Source of the DNA: Paenibacillus sp. 1_12
Lineage (GTDB): Bacteria > Bacillota > Bacilli > Paenibacillales > NBRC-103111
NCBI RefSeq assembly: GCF_900114475.1
Contig: NZ_FOTE01000001.1
Coordinates: 437,306-501,305 of the forward strand
Reading direction: 5' to 3'
Length of the DNA: 64,000 nt
Below, in pieces: positions 17,178 to 25,985 of this stretch. Positions within the stretch are counted from its first letter, which is position 1. Every line of letters begins with the position of its first letter. The translations under genes and the position numbers were made by a program. The notes under the pieces are model-generated. The model searched no databases. It saw only the letters and a program-made list of their open reading frames with translations, and was not told the origin of the DNA.

Positions 17178-18010
17178 ACAAAGCTACTAGCTTCAACACG
17201 TTTCGAAGCCATTTGATCCTAATCCTATTTTCACTGATCATGATTTATCCCATTTTTTGGTGGTTGGGCGCTTCACTCAAAACAGTTACAGATATGAAAT
17301 CCTCATCGATCTGGCCGACAACGTTTATGTGGGAAAATTACACCAAAGGCTGGGTATTTTCGCCCAAATACAGCTTTACTACATTTTATCTCAACACATT
17401 AATGATGGAATTCTGGAATGTGCTCGGTGCCGTCTTAAGCAGCGCAGTCGTCGCCTTTGGTTTTGCCAGACTCAATTTCAAGCTTCGTTCCTTCTGGTTC
17501 TCAATTTTACTGCTTACCTTAATGCTTCCCGGACAAGTTACCATCGTGCCCCAATATATCATGTTTAACAATTGGGGGTTGGTCAACAGCTATATCCCGC
17601 TAATTCTCCCGCACTTTTTGGGAGGCGGCGCCTTCTTCGTATTTCTAGTCGTTCAATTTATAAGAGGAATTCCAAGAGAGCTTGATGAGGCAGCCAAGAT
17701 TGATGGGGCTTCTGTATACAAAACATTTTCACATGTCATTTTCCCATTAATCAAGCCTGCATTAGTTTCTGTAGCGATCTTTACCTTCATATGGAGCTGG
17801 GATGATTTTTTTGCACAGGTTTTATATTTAAGCTCGGTTGAAAAATTTACAGTCGGCTTGGCGCTTCGTATGTTTATCGATCAGTTTGAAATCCAATGGG
17901 GTCAGCTTCTGGCTATGTCCCTCCTGTCGATCATTCCATCCGTCATTTTGTTTATCACCGCACAAAAGCATTTTGTGGAAGGTATTGCAACAACCGGCAT
18001 TAAAGGATAG
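17174..18010 (+). CDS. Carbohydrate ABC transporter permease (MalG/UgpE type)
   Basis: 278 residues with six hydrophobic segments; EAA loop at about residues 170-200 (ELDEAAKIDGASVYKTFSHV). It ends EGIATTGIKG, the usual C-terminus of this family. It forms a heterodimer with the permease encoded just before, with which it shares a four-base overlap. A 266-base gap with two stem-loops separates it from the binding-protein gene. Confidence 0.9.
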   Translation: MNKATSFNTFRSHLILILFSLIMIYPIFWWLGASLKTVTDMKSSSIWPTTFMWENYTKGWVFSPKYSFTTFYLNTLMMEFWNVLGAVLSSAVVAFGFARLNFKLRSFWFSILLLTLMLPGQVTIVPQYIMFNNWGLVNSYIPLILPHFLGGGAFFVFLVVQFIRGIPRELDEAAKIDGASVYKTFSHVIFPLIKPALVSVAIFTFIWSWDDFFAQVLYLSSVEKFTVGLALRMFIDQFEIQWGQLLAMSLLSIIPSVILFITAQKHFVEGIATTGIKG

Positions 18011-18276
18011 GAGCCATTAGGTTTATGTTGATTTATCCGGCATGTAGGCCGCATCCGGATGTCAGAATGGAAACTGTAAGTTTCAAGATGAGCTCCAATA
18101 TAACGTGAACGATTTTCAACATGATGATGTAAGAAACTGCAGGTTCATCGGCCTCACGGAGGTATAGATCCATTCATGAGCTAGCCATGCTTTGGAGTCG
18201 TACGCTGCGCTGTGAAGGCAGATCAACTAACTGATGGAACTTGTAAAACTATATGATTAAGGGAGTGTTATCTTAA
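18011..18276 (+). other. Leader/spacer before the binding-protein gene with stem-loops
   Basis: Holds ATCCGG...CCGGAT (18035-18040 with 18055-18060) and GAAACT-GTA-AGTTTC (18070-18084). No gene is seen. Such structures often stabilise or set apart the binding-protein part of the mRNA, which must be made in excess; AAGGGAGTG precedes the next ATG. Confidence 0.4.
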
Positions 18277-19584
18277 ATGAAATCAAATAAAAAGAAAAAT
18301 ATGATTCTAGCAGTGCTTGCCTTCTCATTGATCCTGACCGCTTGCTCCAAAACCGTTGAAACGACTGGGACTCCAGCTAAAGATGCACCTGCTGCTGCCA
18401 AGGCTGCTGACCTGAAGATTATGTGGTGGGGACCGGATGACCGCCATCAAGCGACTCTGAAAGCTCTCGAAATGTACTCAGCCAAAAATCAAAATATCAA
18501 ATTCACTTCCGAATATATGGCATTTGATGCTTTTTGGACAAAGCTGCCTACGCTCGCTGCCTCCAATTCCATGACCGACATTTTGCAAATGGACGGAGCC
18601 TATATTAACGAATATGCGAAAAAAGGTTTGCTCATGGATTTGTCCGATATGGATCTGAAAGGACTAGTCGATCCGAGAATTGTCAACAACGTCAAGATTG
18701 ACGGCAAATTATACGGAATTCCTCTCAGTCATAATGGCGCAGGAGTTGCCTTCAATAAAGCCGAGCTGGAAGCTGCTGGTGTGAAACTTCCGCACAAGGA
18801 TTGGACATGGGATGAATACTTCACTTATATGAAGGAAGCTCATGATAAGCTGCCTAAGGGTAAATATCCGTTTACTGATAACACAAGCGTATGGGATTGG
18901 TATCAATTCTACCAAACGTCCAATGGCAAAGGACCGATCATGCAGGACGGAACCAAATTTAATTTAGATAAAGATCTCTGGTTTAAATTTCAAAAAATGC
19001 ATGAGCAATGGCGTGCTGACGGAACGATTCCATCCGCAGAAGCAACCACTGCTTTTAAAGAAAATGATCCCAAAGCCGATGCTATGGTATCCGGTGTAAT
19101 GGCAAGAGGCGTAACGGTCGGTTCTGTCGGAGTCATGGAGACACTAAACCCTGGCAAGATTTCAGTAGTCAACAATCCTATAGGGCCAGCTGGAGGCGGT
19201 TGGGCACAAGCTACAATCTTCTTTAGTTTAAGCAAAAATACGAAATATGCGGCTGAAGGCAAAAAATTTATTCAATGGTTTATTTCCGACCAAGAAGTCG
19301 GTAAAACACTCGGATTGACTCGTGGCGTTCCGATCAACGATGCGATTTACAAAACATTGGAGCCCAACTTAAGTAAAAAAGACTTGATGGGTAAAGAATT
19401 GTTAGGCAATGCACTGGATAAAGCACTTCCGTTCTATCCGGCTCCTCAAGGCTGGTCTGATTTTACAAGCTTGTACAAATCGGAAATGGAAACCGTTATG
19501 TTCAAAAAACAAACCATCGAACAGGCTTATGACAAAATCGTGGCCAAAGGCAAAGAAACCGAAACGAAGCTGAACAAAAAGTAA
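18277..19584 (+). CDS. Sugar ABC transporter substrate-binding lipoprotein (family 1)
   Basis: 435 residues. Lipoprotein signal with lipobox LTAC (Cys at about residue 23), then a family-1 solute-binding fold beginning DLKIMWWGPDDRHQ. It captures the substrate outside the membrane and delivers it to the two permeases encoded upstream. ATG preceded by AAGGGAGTG at nine bases. It is followed by a stem-loop (19605-19637) and then UxuA, so the imported compound is plausibly a uronic acid or oligomer. Confidence 0.9.
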   Translation: MKSNKKKNMILAVLAFSLILTACSKTVETTGTPAKDAPAAAKAADLKIMWWGPDDRHQATLKALEMYSAKNQNIKFTSEYMAFDAFWTKLPTLAASNSMTDILQMDGAYINEYAKKGLLMDLSDMDLKGLVDPRIVNNVKIDGKLYGIPLSHNGAGVAFNKAELEAAGVKLPHKDWTWDEYFTYMKEAHDKLPKGKYPFTDNTSVWDWYQFYQTSNGKGPIMQDGTKFNLDKDLWFKFQKMHEQWRADGTIPSAEATTAFKENDPKADAMVSGVMARGVTVGSVGVMETLNPGKISVVNNPIGPAGGGWAQATIFFSLSKNTKYAAEGKKFIQWFISDQEVGKTLGLTRGVPINDAIYKTLEPNLSKKDLMGKELLGNALDKALPFYPAPQGWSDFTSLYKSEMETVMFKKQTIEQAYDKIVAKGKETETKLNKK

Positions 19585-19604
19585 ATCGTCTGGATCATGA
19601 ACTA

Positions 19605-19637
19605 ACCGTCCTGATTCTTACTTAAGAACAGGACGGT
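19605..19637 (+). other. Stem-loop after the binding-protein gene
   Basis: Perfect arms ACCGTCCTG (19605-19613) and CAGGACGGT (19629-19637), with further pairing TTCTT/AAGAA inside. No T-run follows, so partial termination or 3'-end protection of the binding-protein mRNA is more likely than a full stop before uxuA. Confidence 0.5.
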
Positions 19638-19698
19638 ATATTCCGTAGGACAGTACCAACCATGTACAGGTTGTCAATATGAGGAGGTCGGTCTTTTC

Positions 19699-20703
19699 AT
19701 GCTTCAGTTAGCAGAATTTTTCCCCGGATATCCAAGCAGGCTTTGGCATCTTGCCAAGCAAATGGGCGTTAACTATGCCGTCGGTCCTTTACCCAAGGAA
19801 GATCACGGAATGAAACCATGGGATTATATGAATTTGGTACAAATGAAACAGAGATTCAGTGATTTTGGGCTCGATCTTCAAGTGATTGAATCGGCGCCCG
19901 AGACAAACCGTATTAAGCTTGGCTTGCCTGGCCGAGATGAAGAGATCGATGTGATGTGCCAGTTCATTACGAATATGGGGGCTGCAGGCATTTCCGTGCT
20001 CTGTTATAATTTTATGGCTCAATTCAATTGGTTCCGTACCTCGACTACGATCCGTACCCGTGGCGGAGCGCTCGTCTCCGGTTATGATCATTCCTTAATG
20101 GCTAATGCACCGTTAACTGAAGCCGGTCATGTCAGCGAGGATCAATTGTGGGATAATTTGAAATACTATTTGGAGCGAATTGTGCCTGTCGCGGAAAATG
20201 CAAAGGTAAGGCTGGCTCTGCATCCCGATGACCCGCCAATCTCGCCGATACGCGGTGTATGCCGTATTCTGCGAAGCTCGGATGCGCTGCAGCAAGCCAT
20301 AGATCTGGTGCCAAGTGAATATAGCGGTATTACGTTATGCCAGGGGACTTTAGCGACAGCTGGTGAAAATATACCGACTGTGATTCGCAAGTTTGCTGCA
20401 CAGGATAAAATTTTCTTCGTTCATTTCCGTGATGTTCGCGGAACGCCCGAGAAATTCGAGGAAACGTTTCATGATGACGGCAAAACCGATATGCTGGAGG
20501 CTATGAAAACGTATTATGAGGTTGGTTTTCAAGGGCCGGCAAGACCTGATCACGTACCGACAATGGAGGGCGAGAATAATGACAATCCTGGCTATGAATT
20601 GCTGGGTCGCCTGTACGGAGTTGGCTATATCAGAGGATTAATGGAGGCTGCAGCTGCAGCAGAACGTGAAAGACGAATTCAGCTTGCCGAGTTAAAAGTA
20701 TAA
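19699..20703 (+). CDS. uxuA: Mannonate dehydratase
   Basis: 334 residues, TIM-barrel enzyme that converts D-mannonate to 2-keto-3-deoxygluconate in glucuronate breakdown. The family motifs are all present: HPDDPP (175-180), CQGT with the metal-ligand Cys at 214, HFRDV (242-246), a DDGKTDM stretch and RPDHVPTMEGE (282-292). ATG with GAGGAGGTC upstream. Last plus-strand gene of the importer operon, closed by a bidirectional terminator. No uxaC, uxuB, kdgK or kdgA is in the window, so the remaining steps are encoded elsewhere. Confidence 0.93.
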   Translation: MLQLAEFFPGYPSRLWHLAKQMGVNYAVGPLPKEDHGMKPWDYMNLVQMKQRFSDFGLDLQVIESAPETNRIKLGLPGRDEEIDVMCQFITNMGAAGISVLCYNFMAQFNWFRTSTTIRTRGGALVSGYDHSLMANAPLTEAGHVSEDQLWDNLKYYLERIVPVAENAKVRLALHPDDPPISPIRGVCRILRSSDALQQAIDLVPSEYSGITLCQGTLATAGENIPTVIRKFAAQDKIFFVHFRDVRGTPEKFEETFHDDGKTDMLEAMKTYYEVGFQGPARPDHVPTMEGENNDNPGYELLGRLYGVGYIRGLMEAAAAAERERRIQLAELKV

Positions 20704-20725
20704 TTTAACGCATTATCATTACAAA

Positions 20726-20790
20726 AAAGACAGGATTCAGATAGCGCATGACGGCTTTTGCCGATTGTTCGCTTTCTGAATCCTGTCTTT
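20726..20790. terminator. Bidirectional terminator between uxuA and the enolase-superfamily gene
   Basis: Perfect 16-bp arms AAAGACAGGATTCAGA (20726-20741) and TCTGAATCCTGTCTTT (20775-20790), with a nested CGGC-TTTT-GCCG hairpin. Convergent genes end on both sides. Confidence 0.88.
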
Positions 20791-20792
20791 AT

Positions 20793-22232
20793 TTAGCTCC
20801 AGAGACGATCGTTGGACCACGAGTAATTCCATTCGTCTGTCGATTCCCACAAGCCTGGAATGTTCGCATGCAGGTGCTCGGCGATTACCTCGTCATTCAA
20901 CGAGTCGATGCCAAGTCCTGGCGCATCCGGTACAGTAATAAAGCCATTTTGTATTAACGGTTTGGGCAGTGAACGTCCAATCACGATATCATCCCACCAG
21001 GAGACGTGATCCGAATGGAATTCAAGCGCAAGGAAGTTTTCCGTAGCTGCTGCACAATGTACGGCAGCCAGGCAGGCAATCGGGCTTTCTGCCATATGAA
21101 TGGCCATAGACACTCCGTAATCCTGCGCCATGTCGCCGATTTTTTTCGTCTCCAAGATGCCTCCAGTTGTTAGTAGATCCGGATGTATAACCGAAACTCC
21201 GCCGGATTCCAGCAGCGGTTTAAAATTTTCCTTCAAATAGATATCCTCTCCGGTACAAATCGGCGTCGTAACGGATCTGGCCAGTCTGACATACAAGTCA
21301 GTGTACTGCCATGGAATCATATCCTCCATCCAAGCCAAATTATATTTATCGATTCGGCGTCCCAGCTTGATGCAATCCTCCACCCCGATATGGCCAAAGT
21401 GATCGATCGCCAGCGGTACCTCAAAGCCAATGACTGAACGCACATCGCTAACATACTGCTCCAGCATATCAAGTCCTTTTTCAGTGACATGAATACCTGT
21501 AAAAGGATGTGCCACATTGTAGGCGTCATACATCCGATTGCGTGCGTGGATAATTTCCATTTCGGTCATTTGGTTGTTCTTTCGGTTTGCCCACACCTCC
21601 GACAGCTTTTTCATATCTTCAAAGTAGCCCAGTGGCGCGCTTAACGTTCCCGGCTCGTGGATGATTTGATTAATGCCCAAATCCATTTTCAAAAACGTAT
21701 AGCCTTTTTCCATCCGTAATTTCAGTGCATGACCCATCGCAAGTCCCGTATCCCTGCCTTGCACATCAGTGTCACAATACATCCGAATTTTATCACGAAA
21801 TTTACCGCCCAGCATTTGATAGATCGGGATCCCATATGCTTTTCCAGCGAGGTCCCAAAGTGCGATTTCAATACCACTCACGCCTCCGCCTTGACGGGAA
21901 TGGCCTCCAAATTGCTTGATACGACGAAACAGCTTGTCAATATTGCAAGGATTTTCGCCAAGTAAGCGAGATTTCAGCATTAAAGCGTAGTTCTTGTCTG
22001 CTGCGTCTCTTACCTCGCCATAGCCGATTAATCCTTGATTGGTGTACACCTGAATTAAACTGCAATGCATGGGGGAACCGTCGATATCAGCAAATCGAAT
22101 GTCCGTAATTTTTAACTCTGATGGAATTGAATATGTATTGACAAATGCAGTCGTACTTTCATAGGTTTCTTTGGCTAGTATGATAATCAGCTCCTTTCCC
22201 TCATTATATAAAGGGTTACTGCCAATTGGCAT
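20793..22232 (-). CDS. Enolase-superfamily sugar-acid dehydratase (mandelate racemase type)
   Basis: 479 residues as drawn. Metal ligands of the superfamily are visible in LAIDHFG (Asp), WMEDMIP (Glu) and CTGEDIY (Glu), with a candidate general base/acid His in IHMAESP and Lys in FLKMDLG. Members dehydrate or racemise sugar acids such as mannonate, gluconate or galactonate. Next to UxuA and an aldose-epimerase gene, a sugar-acid dehydratase role is likely. The start is unclear: the only upstream ATG (22232) has no ribosome binding site, while a strong AAAGGAG (complement of 22191-22197) is followed by ATT, ATC and ATA codons in frame but no ATG/GTG/TTG. Confidence 0.82.
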   Translation of the reverse strand: MPIGSNPLYNEGKELIIILAKETYESTTAFVNTYSIPSELKITDIRFADIDGSPMHCSLIQVYTNQGLIGYGEVRDAADKNYALMLKSRLLGENPCNIDKLFRRIKQFGGHSRQGGGVSGIEIALWDLAGKAYGIPIYQMLGGKFRDKIRMYCDTDVQGRDTGLAMGHALKLRMEKGYTFLKMDLGINQIIHEPGTLSAPLGYFEDMKKLSEVWANRKNNQMTEMEIIHARNRMYDAYNVAHPFTGIHVTEKGLDMLEQYVSDVRSVIGFEVPLAIDHFGHIGVEDCIKLGRRIDKYNLAWMEDMIPWQYTDLYVRLARSVTTPICTGEDIYLKENFKPLLESGGVSVIHPDLLTTGGILETKKIGDMAQDYGVSMAIHMAESPIACLAAVHCAAATENFLALEFHSDHVSWWDDIVIGRSLPKPLIQNGFITVPDAPGLGIDSLNDEVIAEHLHANIPGLWESTDEWNYSWSNDRLWS

Positions 22233-22320
22233 GCTGTAAAATTATCATTTTGTTTGTTTTTTTAGATCTTTTTCTTATAATGGGTATAGGCTATTATTCT
22301 TATCATTTCAGGAGGGAAAT

Positions 22321-23334
22321 ATGAACAATCAAGCGCAAGCACATGAAGGTATTTATCAAGGAGAACCGGCCGTATGGCTGCGTGCAGCGAATTATGAAGC
22401 TGCTGTTTTGCCGGGTGTGGGCGCCAATCTGATTGCTTTTCGCGATACAGCCAATCAGTACCGCTTCCTGCACGAGCCGGAGGAGCACGCGATGGAATCC
22501 TTCAAAGCCAATCCGATCATTCATGGCATTCCGGTATTATTTCCACCGAATCGTTATGAAGACGGCGACTTCCATTGGAACGGCAGCATTTATCGGTTTC
22601 CTGTCAATGAAGCTGCGACTGGCAATCACCTGCACGGCTTTGTTCATAACATCCCTTGGAATGTGGACGGATTCGGTACAACTGCAACAGAGAGCTGGGT
22701 AACCTTAAGCTTGACTGTAGCAGAGGGGCATTCTGTATATACATATATCCCGCATGCTTTTACGATTCAGCTACGCTATTCCTTAAGCAGCAACGGATTA
22801 TCGCAGCACGTGCTTATTCGTAATGATGGTGACACGCCTATGCCGCGTCTGCTCGCTTTTCACACCGCGATCAATGCACCATTCGTTCCAGGCAGCTCGT
22901 CATCCGATTACCGGTTTAATATGACGATAGGCGAACGCTGGGAGCTGGATCAACGGATGCTGCCGACGGGTCAATTTCAAACGCTTACACAAGATGAGAT
23001 CAACATGAAAGCCGAAGGCCTGTCTCCATTCTTTGAATCGATGGATAATCATTATACAGCCGTTCCGCAAAATGGAAGAAACCGTATGGAGCTAACGGAT
23101 TTGCGCAGCAAGCTGACGCTGGTCTATGATGTCGGTACAAGCTTTAAACAATGGATGATCTGGAACAACGGAGCGACGCCAGGCTTCTTCTGTCCAGAAC
23201 CGCAAATCAATCTAGTGAACGCGCCGAACATGAAGCAGGAGCTGGACCGTGAGCTGATCGGACTGTACGGACTGGAGCCTGGAGAGATCTGGGAAGAAAC
23301 CAGCAGACTGTATGTTAAGGCTCCACAACAATAA
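22321..23334 (+). CDS. Aldose 1-epimerase family protein
   Basis: 337 residues, beta-sandwich mutarotase fold. The catalytic His region (GNHLHGFVHNIPW, about residues 100-112) and a later Glu in FFCPEPQINLVN (the usual general base) are present. It interconverts sugar anomers or binds a related sugar; the exact sugar is unknown. ATG with AGGAGGGAAAT. Divergent from the enolase-superfamily gene, with the promoter region between them only about 90 bases long. Completes the catabolic part of this island. Confidence 0.85.
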   Translation: MNNQAQAHEGIYQGEPAVWLRAANYEAAVLPGVGANLIAFRDTANQYRFLHEPEEHAMESFKANPIIHGIPVLFPPNRYEDGDFHWNGSIYRFPVNEAATGNHLHGFVHNIPWNVDGFGTTATESWVTLSLTVAEGHSVYTYIPHAFTIQLRYSLSSNGLSQHVLIRNDGDTPMPRLLAFHTAINAPFVPGSSSSDYRFNMTIGERWELDQRMLPTGQFQTLTQDEINMKAEGLSPFFESMDNHYTAVPQNGRNRMELTDLRSKLTLVYDVGTSFKQWMIWNNGATPGFFCPEPQINLVNAPNMKQELDRELIGLYGLEPGEIWEETSRLYVKAPQQ

Positions 23335-23370
23335 CTTTGTACATGTATCGTACAAGCAGAATTCATAAAA

Positions 23371-23416
23371 CGAAGCCTCCTATATCCACTTTGACAGAGG
23401 ATTTAGGAGGCTTCTC
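23371..23416. terminator. Bidirectional terminator between epimerase and MerR genes
   Basis: GAAGCCTCCTATATCC (23372-23387) pairs with GGATTTAGGAGGCTTC (23399-23414), one mismatch, between two converging stop codons. Confidence 0.82.
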
Positions 23417-23418
23417 GT

Positions 23419-24195
23419 TCATAGATGAGGACTGGCTCCAAGTCTATCGCAATAGACCTGCATAGCTTCTCTAAGAAACACAGCCAAACCCGGCTTATGC
23501 TTATCAATGTTAGCAGTGAAACGCTCATCCATTACGTATAAATCACCGAGCCCGCGAAAAATTTCCGGTGTGCAGTCATAGTAATGATCCGTAATATGCT
23601 GTCTTAACTCGCCCACGGCAACCTGCACCTCGGGATCATCCGGACCACGATGCATGGCTGTAGTTATCCTTGTATGGATGTTGTCGTTTTCCGCTGTGAT
23701 CTTCGCCCAATCTTCTTTCGTATAACGGTCTGTCCGCTTCTCAACCGCTTCCACTGCTGCGTTACCGTATTTTTGTCTCGCCTCTGCTGCATATTTTTTC
23801 TTATGCTCTTCGATTGCACTTTGATCAAAGCCCTCGAACTTATCTTTATTACTCATTTTCATTCCTCCTTGTGCAGATTGTATGCTTTGATTCACGGTTT
23901 CAATAATGCGCTCCAACCGCTTCTTTTTTTCCAGCAGCAGCTCCTTATGAGCTAACAATGCCCGGGTTCGATCAAATTCGGGATCATCCAATATGACTTT
24001 GATTTCCTTCAACGAAAAACCAATTTCTCGAAAAAATAAGATCTGCTGCAGCTTTTCAAGCTCTCTGTCCGTGTACAACCGATACCCTGACTGATTGATC
24101 GACTCTGGCGCAAGCAAACCGATTTCATCGTAATGATGCAGTGTTCGCACACTTATATTAACGAGCTCTGCGACTTCCTTTACCATATAAGCCAT
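23419..24195 (-). CDS. MerR family regulator with TipAS-like domain
   Basis: 258 residues. MerR DNA-binding head at residues 1-70 (VKEVAELVNISVRTLHHYDE, GYRLYTDRELEKLQQI), dimerisation coiled coil to about 110, then a TipAS-like antibiotic-recognition domain (KYGNAAVEAVEKRTDRYTKE). Known TipAL proteins bind thiopeptides and related compounds and activate transcription. The ATG at 24195 is 12 bases after AGGAGG. Another ATG five bases earlier is better spaced but encodes only six codons before a stop. The promoter has the 19-base spacer typical of MerR targets (24220-24250), implying autoactivation. Confidence 0.88.
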   Translation of the reverse strand: MAYMVKEVAELVNISVRTLHHYDEIGLLAPESINQSGYRLYTDRELEKLQQILFFREIGFSLKEIKVILDDPEFDRTRALLAHKELLLEKKKRLERIIETVNQSIQSAQGGMKMSNKDKFEGFDQSAIEEHKKKYAAEARQKYGNAAVEAVEKRTDRYTKEDWAKITAENDNIHTRITTAMHRGPDDPEVQVAVGELRQHITDHYYDCTPEIFRGLGDLYVMDERFTANIDKHKPGLAVFLREAMQVYCDRLGASPHL

Positions 24196-24219
24196 GCCAT
24201 TGCTTCACCTCCTGAAATG

Positions 24220-24250
24220 ATCATAAGCTATCACGTTACGTTAGGGTCAA
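24220..24250 (-). promoter_or_regulatory. MerR-type promoter with 19-base spacer
   Basis: Minus strand: -35 TTGACC (24245-24250), 19-base spacer containing CTAACGTAACGTGATAG, -10 TATGAT (24220-24225). The long spacer and the ACGT-centred dyad are the signature of MerR/TipA-activated promoters. Confidence 0.72.
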
Positions 24251-24256
24251 CAAAAA

Positions 24257-24358
24257 AATTGGTTGGCCAAAAAACCTGCCAATTGGTTGTTTTCATCTGT
24301 TCGTTTCGTGGTAAAATAAGAAAATGTAAGTGATTATTGATCATATCACCAACCAATT
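24257..24358. promoter_or_regulatory. Repeated AATTGGTTG elements, probable MocR sites
   Basis: AATTGGTTG at 24257-24265 and 24281-24289 (24 bases apart) and its complement CAACCAATT at 24350-24358. All are just before the MocR gene; direct repeats upstream of a divergent or own promoter are typical of PdxR/GabR-like control. Confidence 0.55.
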
Positions 24359-24380
24359 GATCACCATTGGAGTGCTATCC

Positions 24381-25913
24381 ATGAATATTATGATTTCGCG
24401 AGAGCTTACCACGTCGATTTATATGCAAATTAAACAGCAAATACGTGAAGCTATATTCAGTGGCGAGCTTCCAGCCGGCAGCCTTCTTCCACCAGAACGA
24501 AAGCTGGCCGAGCAATTAGGTGTGAATCGCAGTACGGTATTGAACGCATACTTCGAATTAAAGTCAGAAGGTCTGATCGAATCCTTTGTTGGAAAAGGAA
24601 CTGTCGTACTGCCCATGCATCCTTCCGATGCTCTTGCTGCTTCCACCACGCTTCCCAGCTATAGTGCGCCTCCATGGAGGCAGCTATTCAGTGAAAGATC
24701 GTTTTCAGCAGGTGACCCTTTAATCCGTGATCTGCTGTCTCTTTCCAAGCGCACGGATTCCATTTCGTTCAGTGTTGCGCTGCCAGACCCTGGGCCCCAG
24801 CTTACTGCCAAGCTCAGAGAGCAGCTGCAGCTGCTCGTGCAAGAAAAGAGCGATGCGTTATGGAAGCATACAGCTACGGAAGGAATTCTTTCCTTGCGTG
24901 AGGCGTTATGTATGTGGATGGAGAAGCGAGGGATTCATACCACTGCTGAGGAAGTGCTCGTGTTATCCGGCTCTCAGCAAGGTATTGATCTGCTTACCCG
25001 GGTGTTCATCGATCCGGGTGATACGATATTCGTTGAAGAGCCCAGTTATTTTAGCGCTATGCAAACGTTCAGATCAGCTGGTGCGAGATTAATTGGCATC
25101 CCAGCTGATACCGAAGGACAGATGAGACTGGATTTATTGGAGTCTATGTTAGCCAAATACCATCCAAAGCTAATCTATGTCCTGCCCACCTTCCAGAATC
25201 CATCGGGTCTGGTGATGAATCAGAACGTCAGGGAAAGTCTGCTTGAGCTGGCTTATCGCTATAAAACGATTATTGTCGAGGATGATCCTTATTGTGATCT
25301 GCGTTACTCCGGACATCATGTTCCACCGATCCACGCTATGGACCGTCATGACCATGTGATTTATCTCAGTACCTTTTCCAAGCTTATTGGCTCTGGATTA
25401 CGTATGGGATGGCTGAGTGCACCCAAGTCTGTAATCCGCCAGCTGGCTATTGCCAAGCAAATGGCTGATCTGCATACTAGCACACTCTCGCAGTTTCTTA
25501 TGGAGCGAGTGATTCGCAGCGGGCTGCTTGAGGAGCATCTGGATGAAATTCGAAATCGCTATCATCGGCGTAAGCAGCTTATGGTCGCAGCGCTTCATAA
25601 ATATGAAGTGCCTGGAATGACTTGGCAGGAGCCTGAAGGAGGCGTATTCATCTGGTGTCGGATGCCTGCCGGACTCAATGCCAATGAATTGATACTTCGT
25701 GCAGCCGATCGTGGTGTCGATTACTTGCCAGGCAATCCGTTTTTTGCCCAAGTGCCGCAAACGGCCTATGTTCGACTCAACTTTTCATGTGCCGAGGAGG
25801 ATTCCATCGATGAAGGCATTCGCAGATTTGCTGCAGCCGTTCACGACACCATGGATGCTCGTCGTTATCATCAGACAGATCATCGGACAGAAGGACTAGA
25901 CCCTATCATTTGA
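24381..25913 (+). CDS. MocR family regulator (GntR HTH fused to aminotransferase fold)
   Basis: 510 residues. GntR-type winged helix at about residues 8-75 (IYMQIKQQIREAIFSGELPA, LPPERKLAEQLGVNRSTVLN), a linker, then a fold-type-I aminotransferase domain with the PLP lysine in STFSKLIGSGLRMGW. Such proteins sense PLP or an amino compound and control vitamin B6, GABA or amino-acid genes. ATG at 24381 with GGAGTG; an upstream GTG at 24330 would begin inside the repeat region. It is followed 72 bases later by an aminotransferase gene that is a plausible target. Confidence 0.87.
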   Translation: MNIMISRELTTSIYMQIKQQIREAIFSGELPAGSLLPPERKLAEQLGVNRSTVLNAYFELKSEGLIESFVGKGTVVLPMHPSDALAASTTLPSYSAPPWRQLFSERSFSAGDPLIRDLLSLSKRTDSISFSVALPDPGPQLTAKLREQLQLLVQEKSDALWKHTATEGILSLREALCMWMEKRGIHTTAEEVLVLSGSQQGIDLLTRVFIDPGDTIFVEEPSYFSAMQTFRSAGARLIGIPADTEGQMRLDLLESMLAKYHPKLIYVLPTFQNPSGLVMNQNVRESLLELAYRYKTIIVEDDPYCDLRYSGHHVPPIHAMDRHDHVIYLSTFSKLIGSGLRMGWLSAPKSVIRQLAIAKQMADLHTSTLSQFLMERVIRSGLLEEHLDEIRNRYHRRKQLMVAALHKYEVPGMTWQEPEGGVFIWCRMPAGLNANELILRAADRGVDYLPGNPFFAQVPQTAYVRLNFSCAEEDSIDEGIRRFAAAVHDTMDARRYHQTDHRTEGLDPII

Positions 25914-25985
25914 ATAACTCATGACCGATCTATTGAATCAACTCAATGACTATGACTGAACACATATTCCAAGGAGGATGGACCC

